From contig OZ038532.1 of assembly GCA_964036665.1 (NCBI GenBank), positions 6,076,001 through 6,140,000 on the forward strand: a stretch of 64,000 bases of DNA. Reading direction: 5' to 3'. A program made the translations under genes and the position numbers. The DNA comes from Gordius sp. MW1 (Eukaryota; Nematomorpha; Gordioida; Gordea; Gordiidae). Of this stretch, positions 22,801 to 35,507 are shown piece after piece. Within the stretch, counting starts at the first letter, position 1; every line of letters begins with the position of its first letter. Under the pieces are notes generated by a model that worked only from the letters and a program-made list of their open reading frames with translations, ran no database searches and was not told the DNA's origin.

Positions 22801-25800
22801 ACAAGGTTAAAGAGCATGACATAAATGATAAACAAAATACAGAAAGGCCTGAAAAAGATGGCGACAAAAACAAAGGCGGAAAAGAAAAAGATGACAAGAA
22901 TAAGGAAAAGCCTGGAAAGGATGACGACAAAAACAAAGTTAAAGAGCATGACATAAATGATAAACAAAATACAGAAAGGCCTGAAAAAGATGGCGACAAA
23001 AACAAAGGCGGAAAAGAAAAAGATGACAAGAATAAGGAAACACCTGGAAAGGATGACGACAAAAACAAGGTTAAAGAGCATGACATAAATGATAAACAAA
23101 ATACAGAAAGGCCTGAAAAAGATGGCGACAAAAACAAAGGAGGAAAAGAAAAAGATGACAAGAATAAGGAAAAGCCTGGAAAGGATGACGACAAAAACAA
23201 GGTTAAAGAGCATGACATAAATGATAAACAAAATACAGAAAGGCCTGGAAAAGATGACGACAAAAACAAAGGCGGAAAAGAAAAAGATGATAAGAATAAG
23301 GAAAAGCCTGGCAAGGATGACGACAAAAACAAGGTTAAAGAGCATGACATAAATGATAAACAACTTACAGAAAGGCCTGAAAAAGATGACGACAAAAACA
23401 AAGGAGGAAAAGAAAAAGATGACAAGAATAAGGAAAAGCCTGGAAAGGATGACGACAAAAACAAGGTTAAAGAGCATGACATAAATGATAAACAAAATAC
23501 AGAAAGGCCTGGAAAAGATGACGACAAAAACAAAGGCGGAAAAGAAAAAGATGATAAGAATAAGGAAAAGCCTGGCAAGGATGACGACAAAAACAAGGTT
23601 AAAGAGCATGACATAAATGATAAACAACTTACAGAAAGGCCTGAAAAAGATGACGACAAAAACAAAGGAGGAAAAGAAAAAGATGACAAGAATAAGGAAA
23701 AGCCTGGAAAGGATGACGACAAAAACAAGGTTAAAGAGCATGACATAAATGATAAACAAAATACAGAAAGGCCAGAAAAAGATGGCGACAAAAACAAAGG
23801 CGGAAAAGAAAAAGATGACAAGAATAAGGAAACACCTGGAAAGGATGACGACAAAAACAAGGTTAAAGAGCATGACATAAATGATAAACAACATACAGAA
23901 AGGCCTGGAAAAGATGACGACAAAAACAAAGGCGGAAAAGAAAAAGATGATAAGAATAAGGAAAAGCCTGGCAAGGATGACGACAAAAACAAAGTTAAAG
24001 AGCATGACATAAATGATAAACAAAATACAGAAAGGCCTGAAAAAGATGGCGACAAAAACAAAGGCGGAAAAGAAAAAGATGACAAGAATAAGGAAACACC
24101 TGGAAAGGATGACGACAAAAACAAGGTTAAAGAGCATGACATAAATGACAAACAAAATACAGAAAGGCCTGAAAAAGATGGCGACAAAAACAAAGGCGGA
24201 AAAGAAAAAGATGACAAGAATAAGGAAAAGCCTGGAAAGGATGACGACAAAAACAAAGTTAAAGAGCATGACATAAATGATAAACAACATACAGAAAGGC
24301 CTGAAAAAGATGACGACAAAAACAAAGGCGGAAAAGAAAAAGATGACAAGAATAAGGAAAAGCCTGGCAAGGATGACGACAAAAACAAAGTTAAAGAGCA
24401 TGACATAAATGATAAACAAAATACAGAAAGGCCTGAAAAAGATGGCGACAAAAACAAAGGCGGAAAAGAAAAAGATGACAAGAATAAGGAAACACCTGGA
24501 AAGGATGACGACAAAAACAAGGTTAAAGAGCATGACATAAATGATAAACAAAATACAGAAAGGCCTGAAAAAGATGGCGACAAAAACAAAGGCGGAAAAG
24601 AAAAAGATGACAAGAATAAGGAAAAGCCTGGAAAGGATGACGACAAAAACAAAGTTAAAGAGCATGACATAAATGATAAACAACATACAGAAAGGCCTGA
24701 AAAAGATGACGACAAAAACAAAGGCGGAAAAGAAAAAGATGACAAGAATAAGGAAAAGCCTGGCAAGGATGACGACAAAAACAAAGTTAAAGAGCATGAC
24801 ATAAATGATAAACAAAATACAGAAAGGCCTGAAAAAGATGACGACAAAAACAAAGGCGGAAAAGAAAAAGATGACAAGAATAAGGAAAAGCCTGGAAAGG
24901 ATGACGACAAAAACAAGGTTAAAGAGCATGACATAAATGATAAACAACTTACAGAAAGGCCTGAAAAAGATGACGACAAAAACAAAGGAGGAAAAGAAAA
25001 AGATGACAAGAATAAGGAAAAGCCTGGAAAGGATGACGACAAAAACAAGGTTAAAGAGCATGACATAAATGATAAACAAAATACAGAAAGGCCAGAAAAA
25101 GATGGCGACAAAAACAAAGGCGGAAAAGAAAAAGATGACAAGAATAGGGAAAAGCTTGGAAAGGATGACGACAAAAACAAGGTTAAAGAGCATGACATAA
25201 ATGATAAACAACATACAGAAAGGCCTGGAAAAGATGACGACAAAAACAAAGGCGGAAAAGAAAAAGATGATAAGAATAAGGAAAAGCCTGGCAAGGATGA
25301 CGACAAAAACAAAGTTAAAGAGCATGACATAAATGATAAACAAAATACAGAAAGGCCTGAAAAAGATGACGACAAAAACAAAGGAGGAAAAGAAAAAGAT
25401 GACAAGAATAAGGAAAAGCCTGGAAAGTATGACGACAAAAACAAGGTTAAAGAGCATGACATAAATGATAAACAAAATACAGAAAGGCCTGGAAAAGATG
25501 ACGACAAAAACAAAGGCGGAAAAGAAAAAGATGATAAGAATAAGGAAAAGCCTGGCAAGGATGACGACAAAAACAAGGTTAAAGAGCATGACATAAATGA
25601 TAAACAAAATACAGAAAGGCCAGAAAAAGATGGCGACAAAAACAAAGGCGGAAAAGAAAAAGATGACAAGAATAGGGAAAAGCTTGGAAAGGATGACGAC
25701 AAAAACAAAGTTAAAGAGCATGACATAAATGATAAACAACATACAGAAAGGCCTGAAAAAGATGACGACAAAAACAAAGGCGGAAAAGAAAAAGATGACA

Positions 25801-28800
25801 AGAATAAGGAAAAGCCTGGCAAGGATGACGACAAAAACAAAGTTAAAGAGCATGACATAAATGATAAACAAAATACAGAAAGGCCTGAAAAAGATGGCGA
25901 CAAAAACAAAGGCGGAAAAGAAAAAGATGACAAGAATAAGGAAACACCTGGAAAGGATGACGACAAAAACAAGGTTAAAGAGCATGACATAAATGATAAA
26001 CAAAATACAGAAAGGCCTGAAAAAGATGACGACAAAAACAAAGGCGGAAAAGAAAAAGATGACAAGAATAAGGAAAAGCCGGGAAAGGATGACGACAATA
26101 ACAAGGTTAAAGAGCATGACATAAATGATAAACAAAATACAGAAAGGCCTGAAAAAGATGGCGACAAAAACAAAGGCGGAAAAGAAAAAGATGACAAGAA
26201 TAAGGAAAAGCCTGGAAAGGATGACGACAAAAACAAAGTTAAAGAGCATGACATAAATGATAAACAAAATACAGAAAGGCCTGACAAAGATGACGACAAA
26301 AACAAAGGCGGAAAAGAAAAAGATGACAAGAATAAGGAAAAGCCTGGAAAGGATGACGACAAAAACAAGGTTAAAGAGCATGACATAAATGATAAACAAC
26401 ATACAGAAAGGCCTGGAAAAGATGACGACAAAAACAAAAGCGGAAAAGAAAAAGATGATAAGAATAAGGAAAAGCCTGGCAAGGATGACGACAAAAACAA
26501 AGTTAAAGAGCATGACATAAATGATAAACAAAATACAGAAAGGCCTGAAAAAGATGACGACAAAAACAAAGGCGGAAAAGAAAAAGATGACAAGAATAAG
26601 GAAAAGCCTGGAAAGGATGACGACAAAAACAAAGTTAAAGAGCATGACATAAATGATAAACAACTTACAGAAAGGCCTGAAAAAGATGACGACAAAAACA
26701 AAGGAGGAAAAGAAAAAGATGACAAGAATAAGGAAAAGCCTGGAAAGGATGACGACAAAAACAAGGTTAAAGAGCATGACATAAATGATAAACAAAATAC
26801 AGAAAGGCCAGAAAAAGATGGCGACAAAAACAAAGGCGGAAAAGAAAAAGATGACAAGAATAGGGAAAAGCTTGGAAAGGATGACGACAAAAACAAGGTT
26901 AAAGAGCATGACATAAATGATAAACAACATACAGAAAGGCCTGGAAAAGATGACGACAAAAACAAAGGCGGAAAAGAAAAAGATGATAAGAATAAGGAAA
27001 AGCCTGGCAAGGATGACGACAAAAACAAAGTTAAAGAGCATGACATAAATGATAAACAAAATACAGAAAGGCCTGAAAAAGATGGCGACAAAAACAAAGG
27101 CGGAAAAGAAAAAGATGACAAGAATAAGGAAACACCTGGAAAGGATGACGACAAAAACAAGGTTAAAGAGCATGACATAAATGATAAACAAAATACAGAA
27201 AGGCCTGAAAAAGATGGCGACAAAAACAAAGGCGGAAAAGAAAAAGATGACAAGAATAAGGAAAAGCCCGGAAAGGATGACGACAAAAACAAAGTTAAAG
27301 AGCATGACATAAATGATAAACAACATACAGAAAGGCCTGAAAAAGATGACGACAAAAACAAAGGCGGAAAAGAAAAAGATGACAAGAATAAGGAAAAGCC
27401 TGGCAAGGATGACGACAAAAACAAAGTTAAAGAGCATGACATAAATGATAAACAAAATACAGAAAGGCCTGAAAAAGATGGCGACAAAAACAAAGGCGGA
27501 AAAGAAAAAGATGACAAGAATAAGGAAACACCTGGAAAGGATGACGACAAAAACAAGGTTAAAGAGCATGACATAAATGATAAACAAAATACAGAAAGGC
27601 CTGAAAAAGATGGCGACAAAAACAAAGGCGGAAAAGAAAAAGATGACAAGAATAAGGAAAAGCCTGGAAAGGATGACGACAAAAACAAAGTTAAAGAGCA
27701 TGACATAAATGATAAACAACATACAGAAAGGCCTGAAAAAGATGACGACAAAAACAAAGGCGGAAAAGAAAAAGATGACAAGAATAAGGAAAAGCCTGGC
27801 AAGGATGACGACAAAAACAAAGTTAAAGAGCATGACATAAATGATAAACAAAATACAGAAAGGCCTGAAAAAGATGACGACAAAAACAAAGGCGGAAAAG
27901 AAAAAGATGACAAGAATAAGGAAAAGCCTGGAAAGGATGACGACAAAAACAAGGTTAAAGAGCATGACATAAATGATAAACAACATACAGAAAGGCCTGG
28001 AAAAGATGACGACAAAAACAAAGGCGGAAAAGAAAAAAATGATAAGAATAATGAAAAGCCTGGCAAGGATGACGACAAAAACAAAGTTAAAGAGCATGAC
28101 ATAAATGATAAACAAAATACAGAAAGGCCTGAAGATGACGACAAAAACAAAGGCGGAAAAGAAAAAGATGATAAGAATAAGGAAAAGCCTGGCAAGGATG
28201 ACGACAAAAACAAAGTTAAAGAGCATGACATAAATGATAAACAAAATACAGAAAGGCCTGAAAAAGATGGCGACAAAAACAAAGGCGGAAAAGAAAAAGA
28301 TGACAAGAATAAGGAAACACCTGGAAAGGATGACGACAAAAACAAGGTTAAAGAGCATGACATAAATGATAAACAAAATACAGAAAGGCCTGAAAAAGAT
28401 GGCGACAAAAACAAAGGCGGAAAAGAAAAAGATGACAAGAATAAGGAAAAGCCCGGAAAGGATGACGACAAAAACAAAGTTAAAGAGCATGACATAAATG
28501 ATAAACAACATACAGAAAGGCCTGAAAAAGATGACGACAAAAACAAAGGCGGAAAAGAAAAAGATGACAAGAATAAGGAAAAGCCTGGCAAGGATGACGA
28601 CAAAAACAAAGTTAAAGAGCATGACATAAATGATAAACAAAATACAGAAAGGCCTGAAAAAGATGGCGACAAATACAAAGGCGGAAAAGAAAAAGATGAC
28701 AAGAATAAGGAAACACCTGGAAAGGATGACGACAAAAACAAGGTTAAAGAGCATGACATAAATGATAAACAAAATACAGAAAGGCCTGAAAAAGATGGCG

Positions 28801-31270
28801 ACAAAAACAAAGGCGGAAAAGAAAAAGATGACAAGAATAAGGAAAAGCCTGGAAAGGATGACGACAAAAACAAAGTTAAAGAGCATGACATAAATGATAA
28901 ACAACATACAGAAAGGCCTGAAAAAGATGACGACAAAAACAAAGGCGGAAAAGAAAAAGATGACAAGAATAAGGAAAAGCCTGGCAAGGATGACGACAAA
29001 AACAAAGTTAAAGAGCATGACATAAATGATAAACAAAATACAGAAAGGCCTGAAAAAGATGACGACAAAAACAAAGGCGGAAAAGAAAAAGATGACAAGA
29101 ATAAGGAAAAGCCTGGAAAGGATGACGACAAAAACAAGGTTAAAGAGCATGACATAAATGATAAACAACATACAGAAAGGCCTGGAAAAGATGACGACAA
29201 AAACAAAGGCGGAAAAGAAAAAAATGATAAGAATAAGGAAAAGCCTGGCAAGGATGACGACAAAAACAAAGTTAAAGAGCATGACATAAATGATAAACAA
29301 AATACAGAAAGGCCTGAAAAAGATGACGACAAAAACAAAGGCGGAAAAGAAAAAGATGACAAGAATAAGGAAAAGCCTGGAAAGGATGACGACAAAAACA
29401 AAGTTAAAGAGCATGACATAAATGATAAACAAAATACAGAAAGGCCTGAAAAAGATGACGACAAAAACAAAGGCGGAAAAGAAAAAGATGACAAGAATAA
29501 GGAAAAGCCTGGAAAGGATGACGACAAAAACAAGGTTAAAGAGCATGACATAAATGATAAACAACATACAGAAAGGCCTGGAAAAGATGACGACAAAAAC
29601 AAAGGCGGAAAAGAAAAAGATGATAAGAATAAGGAAAAGCCTGGCAAGGATGACGACAAAAACAAAGTTAAAGAGCATGACATAAATGATAAACAAAATA
29701 CAGAAAGGCCTGAAAAAGATGACGACAAAAACAAAGGCGGAAAAGAAAAAGATGACAAGAATAAGGAAAAGCCTGGCAAGGATGACGACAAAAACAAAGT
29801 TAAAGAGCATGACATAAATGATAAACAAAATACAGAAAGGCCTGAAAAAGATGGCGACAAAAACAAAGGCGGAAAAGAAAAAGATGACAAGAATAAGGAA
29901 AAGCCTGGAAAGGATGACGACAAAAACAAGGTTAAAGAGCATGACATAAATGATAAACAACATACAGAAAGGCCTGAAAAAGATGACGACAAAAACAAAG
30001 GCGGAAAAGAAAAAGATGACAAGAATAAGGAAAAGCCTGGAAAGGATGACGACAAAAACAAGGTTAAAGAGCATGACATAAATGATAAACAACATACAGA
30101 AAGGCCTGGAAAAGATGACGACAAAAACAAAGGCGGAAAAGAAAAAGATGATAAGAATAAGGAAAAGCCTGGCAAGGATGACGACAAAAACAAGGTTAAA
30201 GAGCATGACATAAATGATAAACAAAATACAGAAAGGCCTGAAAAAGATGGCGACAAAAACAAAGGCGGAAAAGAAAAAGATGACAAGAATAAGGAAAAGC
30301 CTGGAAAGGATGACGACAAAAACAAAGTTAAAGAGCATGACATAAATGATAAACAAAATACAGAAAGGCCCGAAAAAGATGGCGACAAAAACAAAGATGG
30401 AAAGGTTAAAGATAATAATAAAGACCATAATAAGGATGGAGAGAATAAAGTAACGAAAATTAAAGATCACTTTCCTAATAGCCCTCCAATTGTCACCAGA
30501 ACATATGAACCTGTATCTATTAAGGTCAAACCAACCCCTGAAGTTAAAATAAACACTCCTACGATTAATCATCCTACTATGGCAGAAATTGTAAAAACTA
30601 TAGCCAGCAAAAGCATTCCAACATCAATAAAAGGGCTAAATGTTCATACCCAACCTAATGATAAATCTACTAAACATATAAAATTGGTTACTAACGGTGT
30701 AGGCAATAATGCAATTAGTAGGCCTTCAACCAAAGACCCCCAAATAAAACAAGCTACAAAATTAATTTCGCTAAGTACAACAGTTTTTATATAACAATCA
30801 CCTAAATTTTCTGTGTTTGTATAGTATGCAGATTACCGGTTCAACCTGGCCCTTGTAAAGCAGCTTTCCCGAGATTCTATTATGATTTGAAAAAGGGTAA
30901 ATGCTTGTCTTTTATATATGGTGGCTGTCAAGGCAATGAAAATAACTTTATCGATAAAGCCGCATGTGAAGCAAAATGTCCAAGACGTAAAAAAGTAATT
31001 GATTAGACTACGTATTAACACGCAAATCTTTTGCTTTTAGCCATTACCAGTTTTTAAGCCATGTAAATTTTATAAGTATCCCAAAGGAATGTATCTTGGA
31101 TTTAATAGCTGTGAATACAGCTATTTCAGGTTAATTTTTATTTATTCATTCATTTTACTCTTATAGTTAAACTTATAGTAAAATTTCTATAATTATTATT
31201 CTAAAGGTGCAAAGAAGCCCAAAGGCATAATAGAAAGCACTATAAAAGACATTACCCATACCGCAAATAA
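19809..31270 (+). CDS. giant secreted charged-repeat protein with C-terminal Kunitz domain, four exons
   Basis: Exons: 19809-30774, 30825-30994, 31041-31129, 31207-31270; phases 1, 0 and 2 join correctly, giving about 3,762 aa. Residues 1-20 are a signal peptide (hydrophobic core [15 protein letters not shown]). After a degenerate lead-in, about 77 copies of a 44-residue unit follow (pieces [13 protein letters not shown] and [10 protein letters not shown]): lysine/aspartate/asparagine-rich, cysteine-free, surely disordered. Exon 2 encodes a textbook Kunitz/BPTI domain: cysteines 3657, 3666, 3682, 3690, 3703 and 3707 have the canonical spacing 8-15-7-12-3, with GPC, FYY, YGGC and NNF motifs. 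P1 is Lys3667, which predicts inhibition of a trypsin-like protease (family knowledge). Exons 3-4 add a cysteine-poor module (C3720, C3736, C3743; spacing 15 and 6, like a partial Kunitz) and a His/Arg/Lys-rich tail. Inference: a secreted, extended polyampholyte carrying a protease-inhibitor head, as in glue, cuticle, saliva or venom secretions. The Kunitz domain is certain; the role is not known. Confidence 0.85.
20190..30395 (+). repeat. coding minisatellite: about 77 tandem copies of a 132-bp unit
   Basis: The period is exactly 132 bp (44 codons), with near-identical copies and one copy one codon shorter near 28130. Variation is confined to a few positions: E or G after ERP; DGD or DDD; N, H or L before TERP; EKPG or ETPG; and synonymous sites such as AAGGTT/AAAGTT and GGCGGA/GGAGGA. 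The first units and last unit are more diverged. Higher-order blocks of three units (396 bp) recur, for example around 24020-24810 and 27060-27850, a sign of recent unequal exchange or segmental amplification. The array lies entirely within exon 1 of the gene. Confidence 0.95.
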
Positions 31271-31406
31271 GTCATCACTTAACGATAAAAGAACGTAGAT
31301 TAGGCAAAAATTTAGCTTCTCAATAGAATTCTAGCGCGGATGCATATTTATTAATAAATTACTATTGCTACTATAGCTCATTTAATGTTTTAAATATTAT
31401 AGATTG

Positions 31407-31412
31407 AATAAA
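31407..31412 (+). terminator. putative polyadenylation signal of the repeat-Kunitz gene
   Basis: AATAAA about 135 bp after the stop codon at 31268-31270. Positional evidence only. Confidence 0.4.
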
Positions 31413-33125
31413 TTAGTTTGGTCTCCATATTCGTGTTATGATATTTATGTGTTTTATATTTATTTGAAATTATACTACTAATATTTTTCACAGATTAAAT
31501 ATTTGAGCGACATCTAATTAATATTGAATTCCTATAGTTATTGCATATAAAAAATTATCTTCTACAACAGTAAACGCTTGTTAGTAATATATAGGCAGTG
31601 GCGTAGCTAGAGCCTTAGAGCAAAAACCTGGCCCCTTGGCCCCACCCCCTTCCCAAGGGAAAAATGTTTGGCCCCTTAAGTATTTTTTTAATTTTATCTT
31701 AGTTAGGAAACAATATGATGATTATGATTATTTGTTTCTGAATAAAACATTTATTTATAATATTACACATAAAGATGCTGTATAAGACAATTTAGAATAA
31801 AAATTTTGTAAAAATGTTGAGTTGACATAATTCCATAATTCAATATTGATTTTTTAAATAAAAATCCAGTTTAGTATAATTAATGTCCGCTTTATTTTAA
31901 TCAATTCACCCGCTATAAAAAATAGTAGCAAGCAATTAAAGCTTAACTTAATTTAAACCCCTAGCGCCAATCAATAGCTTAAATCATGTAGGTATTTAAT
32001 ATTTTCCATTTTTAGGTTTAATTTTATAATTCTTTACATTCTCTTATAAAAATTTTACCCTTGACAGTGTGATCAAATTTTAATATTTTAATTAAAACAA
32101 TTTTAACTATCCCAATTACTTCGTGTTCATGCGAAAGTTTGTTATCATTGCTAAAAAGAATTTTATCTTAGTTCCACAATTGGACAAGATAGGTTATTGT
32201 CATTAGCTTTATTGAGCTTAGAACTTGACTTTATAGATGTTATTCCCCGGGATGATATTATAAATTCATTTGCAACATCGAGTAAATGGCGTAACGAAAT
32301 GCCATTATCTAAAGACTAATTTTAACATTCAATGAAGAAATATCTGGGCTTTGAAACTCGTTTTGAACTTTTTAACACTTTCAAAATATATTTAATTATT
32401 ATTAAATTCACGAAAATCCCATTCTGGAATAAATTTATTTGTCCATCAAACATGCTTATTGTTTAACATCTCCTGCATATTTTTATGTACCACGTGTAGT
32501 GTTGTGAAAAACCAAGGTTTTCGTTAGCGTTTATTTTCACCCAGCCTTTTTAGTGTTAGTGTTAGTTAAGAGAACTTTGGCGTTTAACGTATTTGTAAAA
32601 AACACCCAAAGCGTGTAGGTGGATAATTTTATTAACCTTTTGTTGGTCGTTTTGGGTGGGGCATGCAAAGATATGAATTTTGTTAGAATGTTCATCATAT
32701 TTGATTTGCTGTATTTAGATTTAAATAATGAACTTTTAATTAAAAAAAAATAACATAAACTAAGTGGAAAAATTTAACATTGTGACGTAATCTAATCTCT
32801 AGTAAGTTATAGTCAATTATTATGCATTATATAGGCAGACAGTAAATCAATATTATTAATATTTTTATAAAAATTTGCGGTTATTTCATAATCAATATTT
32901 AATAATGTTTTTTTTGAAAATTGACTTCCCAAATGACTAAAAGTAGTTGAAAATATTTGTGTGAAAATTTGCGGTCACAATGGTGACAAAGTTTTAAATA
33001 ATAATGAAATACCACTTCACACTATTAAAATTATTTTTCTACATATATTTTACCTTTTACGAGTCAAATTTTAATTTGCATCTAAATCAAAACAATCAGA
33101 TTTAAATAAACAAGATTCATAACCT

Positions 33126-33300
33126 TTGACCCGACACTTTAAATCCTATCGGACCCGACCTGAAAGCATTTTAAAATTTTTAACCCGAACCCGACCCGAA
33201 GACATTTTAAGATATTCAACCGAACCTGACCCGATGTCGGGTCCGAGTGGAGTTTCGGGCCATCCGTGCAGGTCTCTGACCCCCTCCCACATGTATAAAA
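33126..33300. repeat. GC-rich CCCGACCCG-type dispersed repeat
   Basis: Reiterated CCCGAACCCGACCCGAAG-like pieces alternate with ATTTTAA and end in GGGCCATCCGTGCAGGTCTC. Similar stretches with the same tail (CCGTGCAGG) occur at 35508-36180. This GC-rich type stands out sharply from the AT-rich background and looks like a mobile repeat; class unknown. Confidence 0.55.
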
Positions 33301-34242
33301 TCAAAGCTCGCCCCCCCCCCCCCCGAGGCAAATTTAAAGTGTGAAGTCGTAATGCTTTAAACACTTCACCAACCTTGCTCGATTCGTTTGATCAATTATA
33401 GATCTGACAGACATAAGATGGTTAAGCATGAACATTTGTAAGCTAATTATAGTTTTGAAATTTAAGATAATAATGTTTATAATAAATCCGACAGGTGCCA
33501 CTAACGGCTCAGCCGAACGAATTTCTATAAAAAATTTTGGGGCATCTTAATATGCTCTAGATGATTAAACAATTAAAAATTCTGGAAAAATTATTTAGTT
33601 TAGGAAATAAAAGGGTGTGACCTACAGAACACTGAGAGACATAAAATAAGCTAATTTTAAAATTTTATTAAAAAGATAAGTGGGGAAAAAGAGTTAATTA
33701 TATTGGAACGATGATCAGCAATGAATGTTCGACATTTCAGTATGGGTATATAATATAGTTGCTTAGCTGCATAGAGAGCAGTGCCGTTGAGTTAACGTTT
33801 TCGTTGATAACCATCCATACCTTGGAAAATCTAAGAGTTTGATTAAATTTAGGGAAGTAGGCCGTATTTTTAACAATAATTTGGGACACTTTAATTTGTA
33901 AAACCGCAGGGTTTAATGATCTTTTTGTTAAGGCAATAGAGCTGACAGGCATAGTGGTAAGCGACATTGAATCCAAATAATGGGACGCACCAATTTCTGC
34001 GCCGAAAAGATAATTTTGTGGCATCAACATTTAATCAGAGCATTCTACACCGCCCATAAATATATTACATAACTTTGGGCATTGAAAAAATAAGCGTGAT
34101 CTATTATATATATAATAGGTTGAACAATTAAAAAGCCTCGTCGTTATGATTATTGTGTCTACGTACTGCGTTAGAAATATTAATATGCTGGATAAGTCAT
34201 TTCTTTTTTAGGGATTTTATAACGATCAATAGGCATTTGAGA

Positions 34243-34571
34243 CAGGCGCGTAGCCAAGGGGCAGAAAGCGTGAATTTTCTACCCCCTTGACCAAAATATG
34301 AAATTTTTTTGATTAGTAATTAGATTAAATGGGTTAAAATAATATAGTTTAGTTGCATAAAAAATTTGGAGACACTTACAAAAGTATGGAAACATAATTA
34401 AAAGCGATAGTAAATGCTCTGATTAATGAAGAAGAGATTTTTTCCAAAGCTGGTTATATAGCGCCTTGAAGTTTCGCATTTGTACGCGCAGTTCATTTTT
34501 GTTTAAATCAAAGTGTCGACATTTTTTTTGAATTTTTCTTCCCTTGTGAGAAAACCCTGGCTACGCGCCTG
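34243..34571. mobile_element. hAT-type MITE, family B, with perfect ends and 8-bp target duplication
   Basis: A 329-bp element with identical 14-bp inverted termini CAGGCGCGTAGCCA and an exact 8-bp duplication ATTTGAGA (34235-34242 and 34572-34579). The termini resemble those of family A, so both probably depend on the same transposase. Intact termini and duplication suggest a fairly recent insertion. No coding capacity. Confidence 0.9.
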
Positions 34572-35179
34572 ATTTGAGACGATTGAAACGCACTGTTTTC
34601 ATAGCTCCGATACTGCAAGGCAATCTAATAAAATTTAGCAATTGTAAAGATATTAGTACAATTTACAATACGCAAAATTGAAGGGTAGCTAAGTCATTTA
34701 TGACTGCTCCATCTAATCCTATTACATTTTGTTTAAACAACGATCGTGGCCTCTTGGTAATGTTCTAAGGTAACAAGATACCCGGTCTTATGGACCTAAC
34801 ACCACATCTTAAAATGAGATCCTAAAGGCCTGCCTTTTGTTGCTTTGCTGTGTGATGTCCATAAAAAGCACTATGAAATCATTAATTGAAATATGGGTTG
34901 CACTACTTTATATTGATTTTAAACCTATCTTCTAAAGTTTCCAGAAAATCACAAACCTTGGAAATTTGTGTGTTTGGACTGTCTTGAGTTGTTTGATTAT
35001 GCCTTGTAACCAAATTTTACGCATACCATTGGATATTATTTTGTTGAAGAATAGAATTTCTTAAGTATTCTAAACATTTTGACATTTGGAAGACTAACCA
35101 GTTTAAAAAATTGTAATACAAATTTTAAATTCGATCGTTAATTTTAAGTTATGAGTGTCTTTTCTGTGCAAAATAATAA

Positions 35180-35311
35180 ACAGGGGCTTCGCCCCTATCG
35201 TTTTGGTACATTCGCCTATTTTGGGGTATTGTGACAAAACTCATCTATAATCCATTAAATGTAGTAGATTTGCTATGCAATTTATGGGCAATGCTTATGG
35301 GGGGGGGGCAT
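35180..35311 (+). repeat. dispersed repeat, copy related to 60723-60885
   Basis: Starts with a small palindrome (GGGGCTTCGCCCC) and runs through CTCATCTATA to TTTGCTATGCAATTTATGGG and a G tract. The copy near 60.8 kb has the same order: GGGCCTTCGGCCC, CTCATCTATA, TTTGCTATGCAATTTATGGG. The class is unknown. Confidence 0.6.
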
Positions 35312-35507
35312 TGGTCAAGCAGGAAGTTAGATAGTATTCCTACAACTTTATAATTGTTTTTTAAACACTATTTTCATATTAATAATTTACCTAAAAGTTT
35401 TATAGCAGTTTATTATTACAAAAATTTAGCTTTTTAAGTATTTTTATGCAAAAAAGTAAGTTATTATTTTGCATTTTATACTTTATTTTGAGGCATAGGT
35501 AGCCTGC

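Noticed and set aside
20042-30394. Open frame of about 3,450 codons on the minus strand
   Set aside because: Antisense shadow of the 132-bp coding repeat. The plus-strand frame has a signal peptide, a unique start and splices to a Kunitz domain; the antisense frame has none of these.
20190-30395. CRISPR array or non-coding satellite
   Set aside because: No alternation of short repeats and unique spacers. The period is a multiple of three, variation preserves the reading frame, and the array lies inside a gene of an intron-bearing genome.
33126-33344. Open frames on both strands rich in Arg, Pro and Ser
   Set aside because: By-product of the CCCGACCCG repeat.
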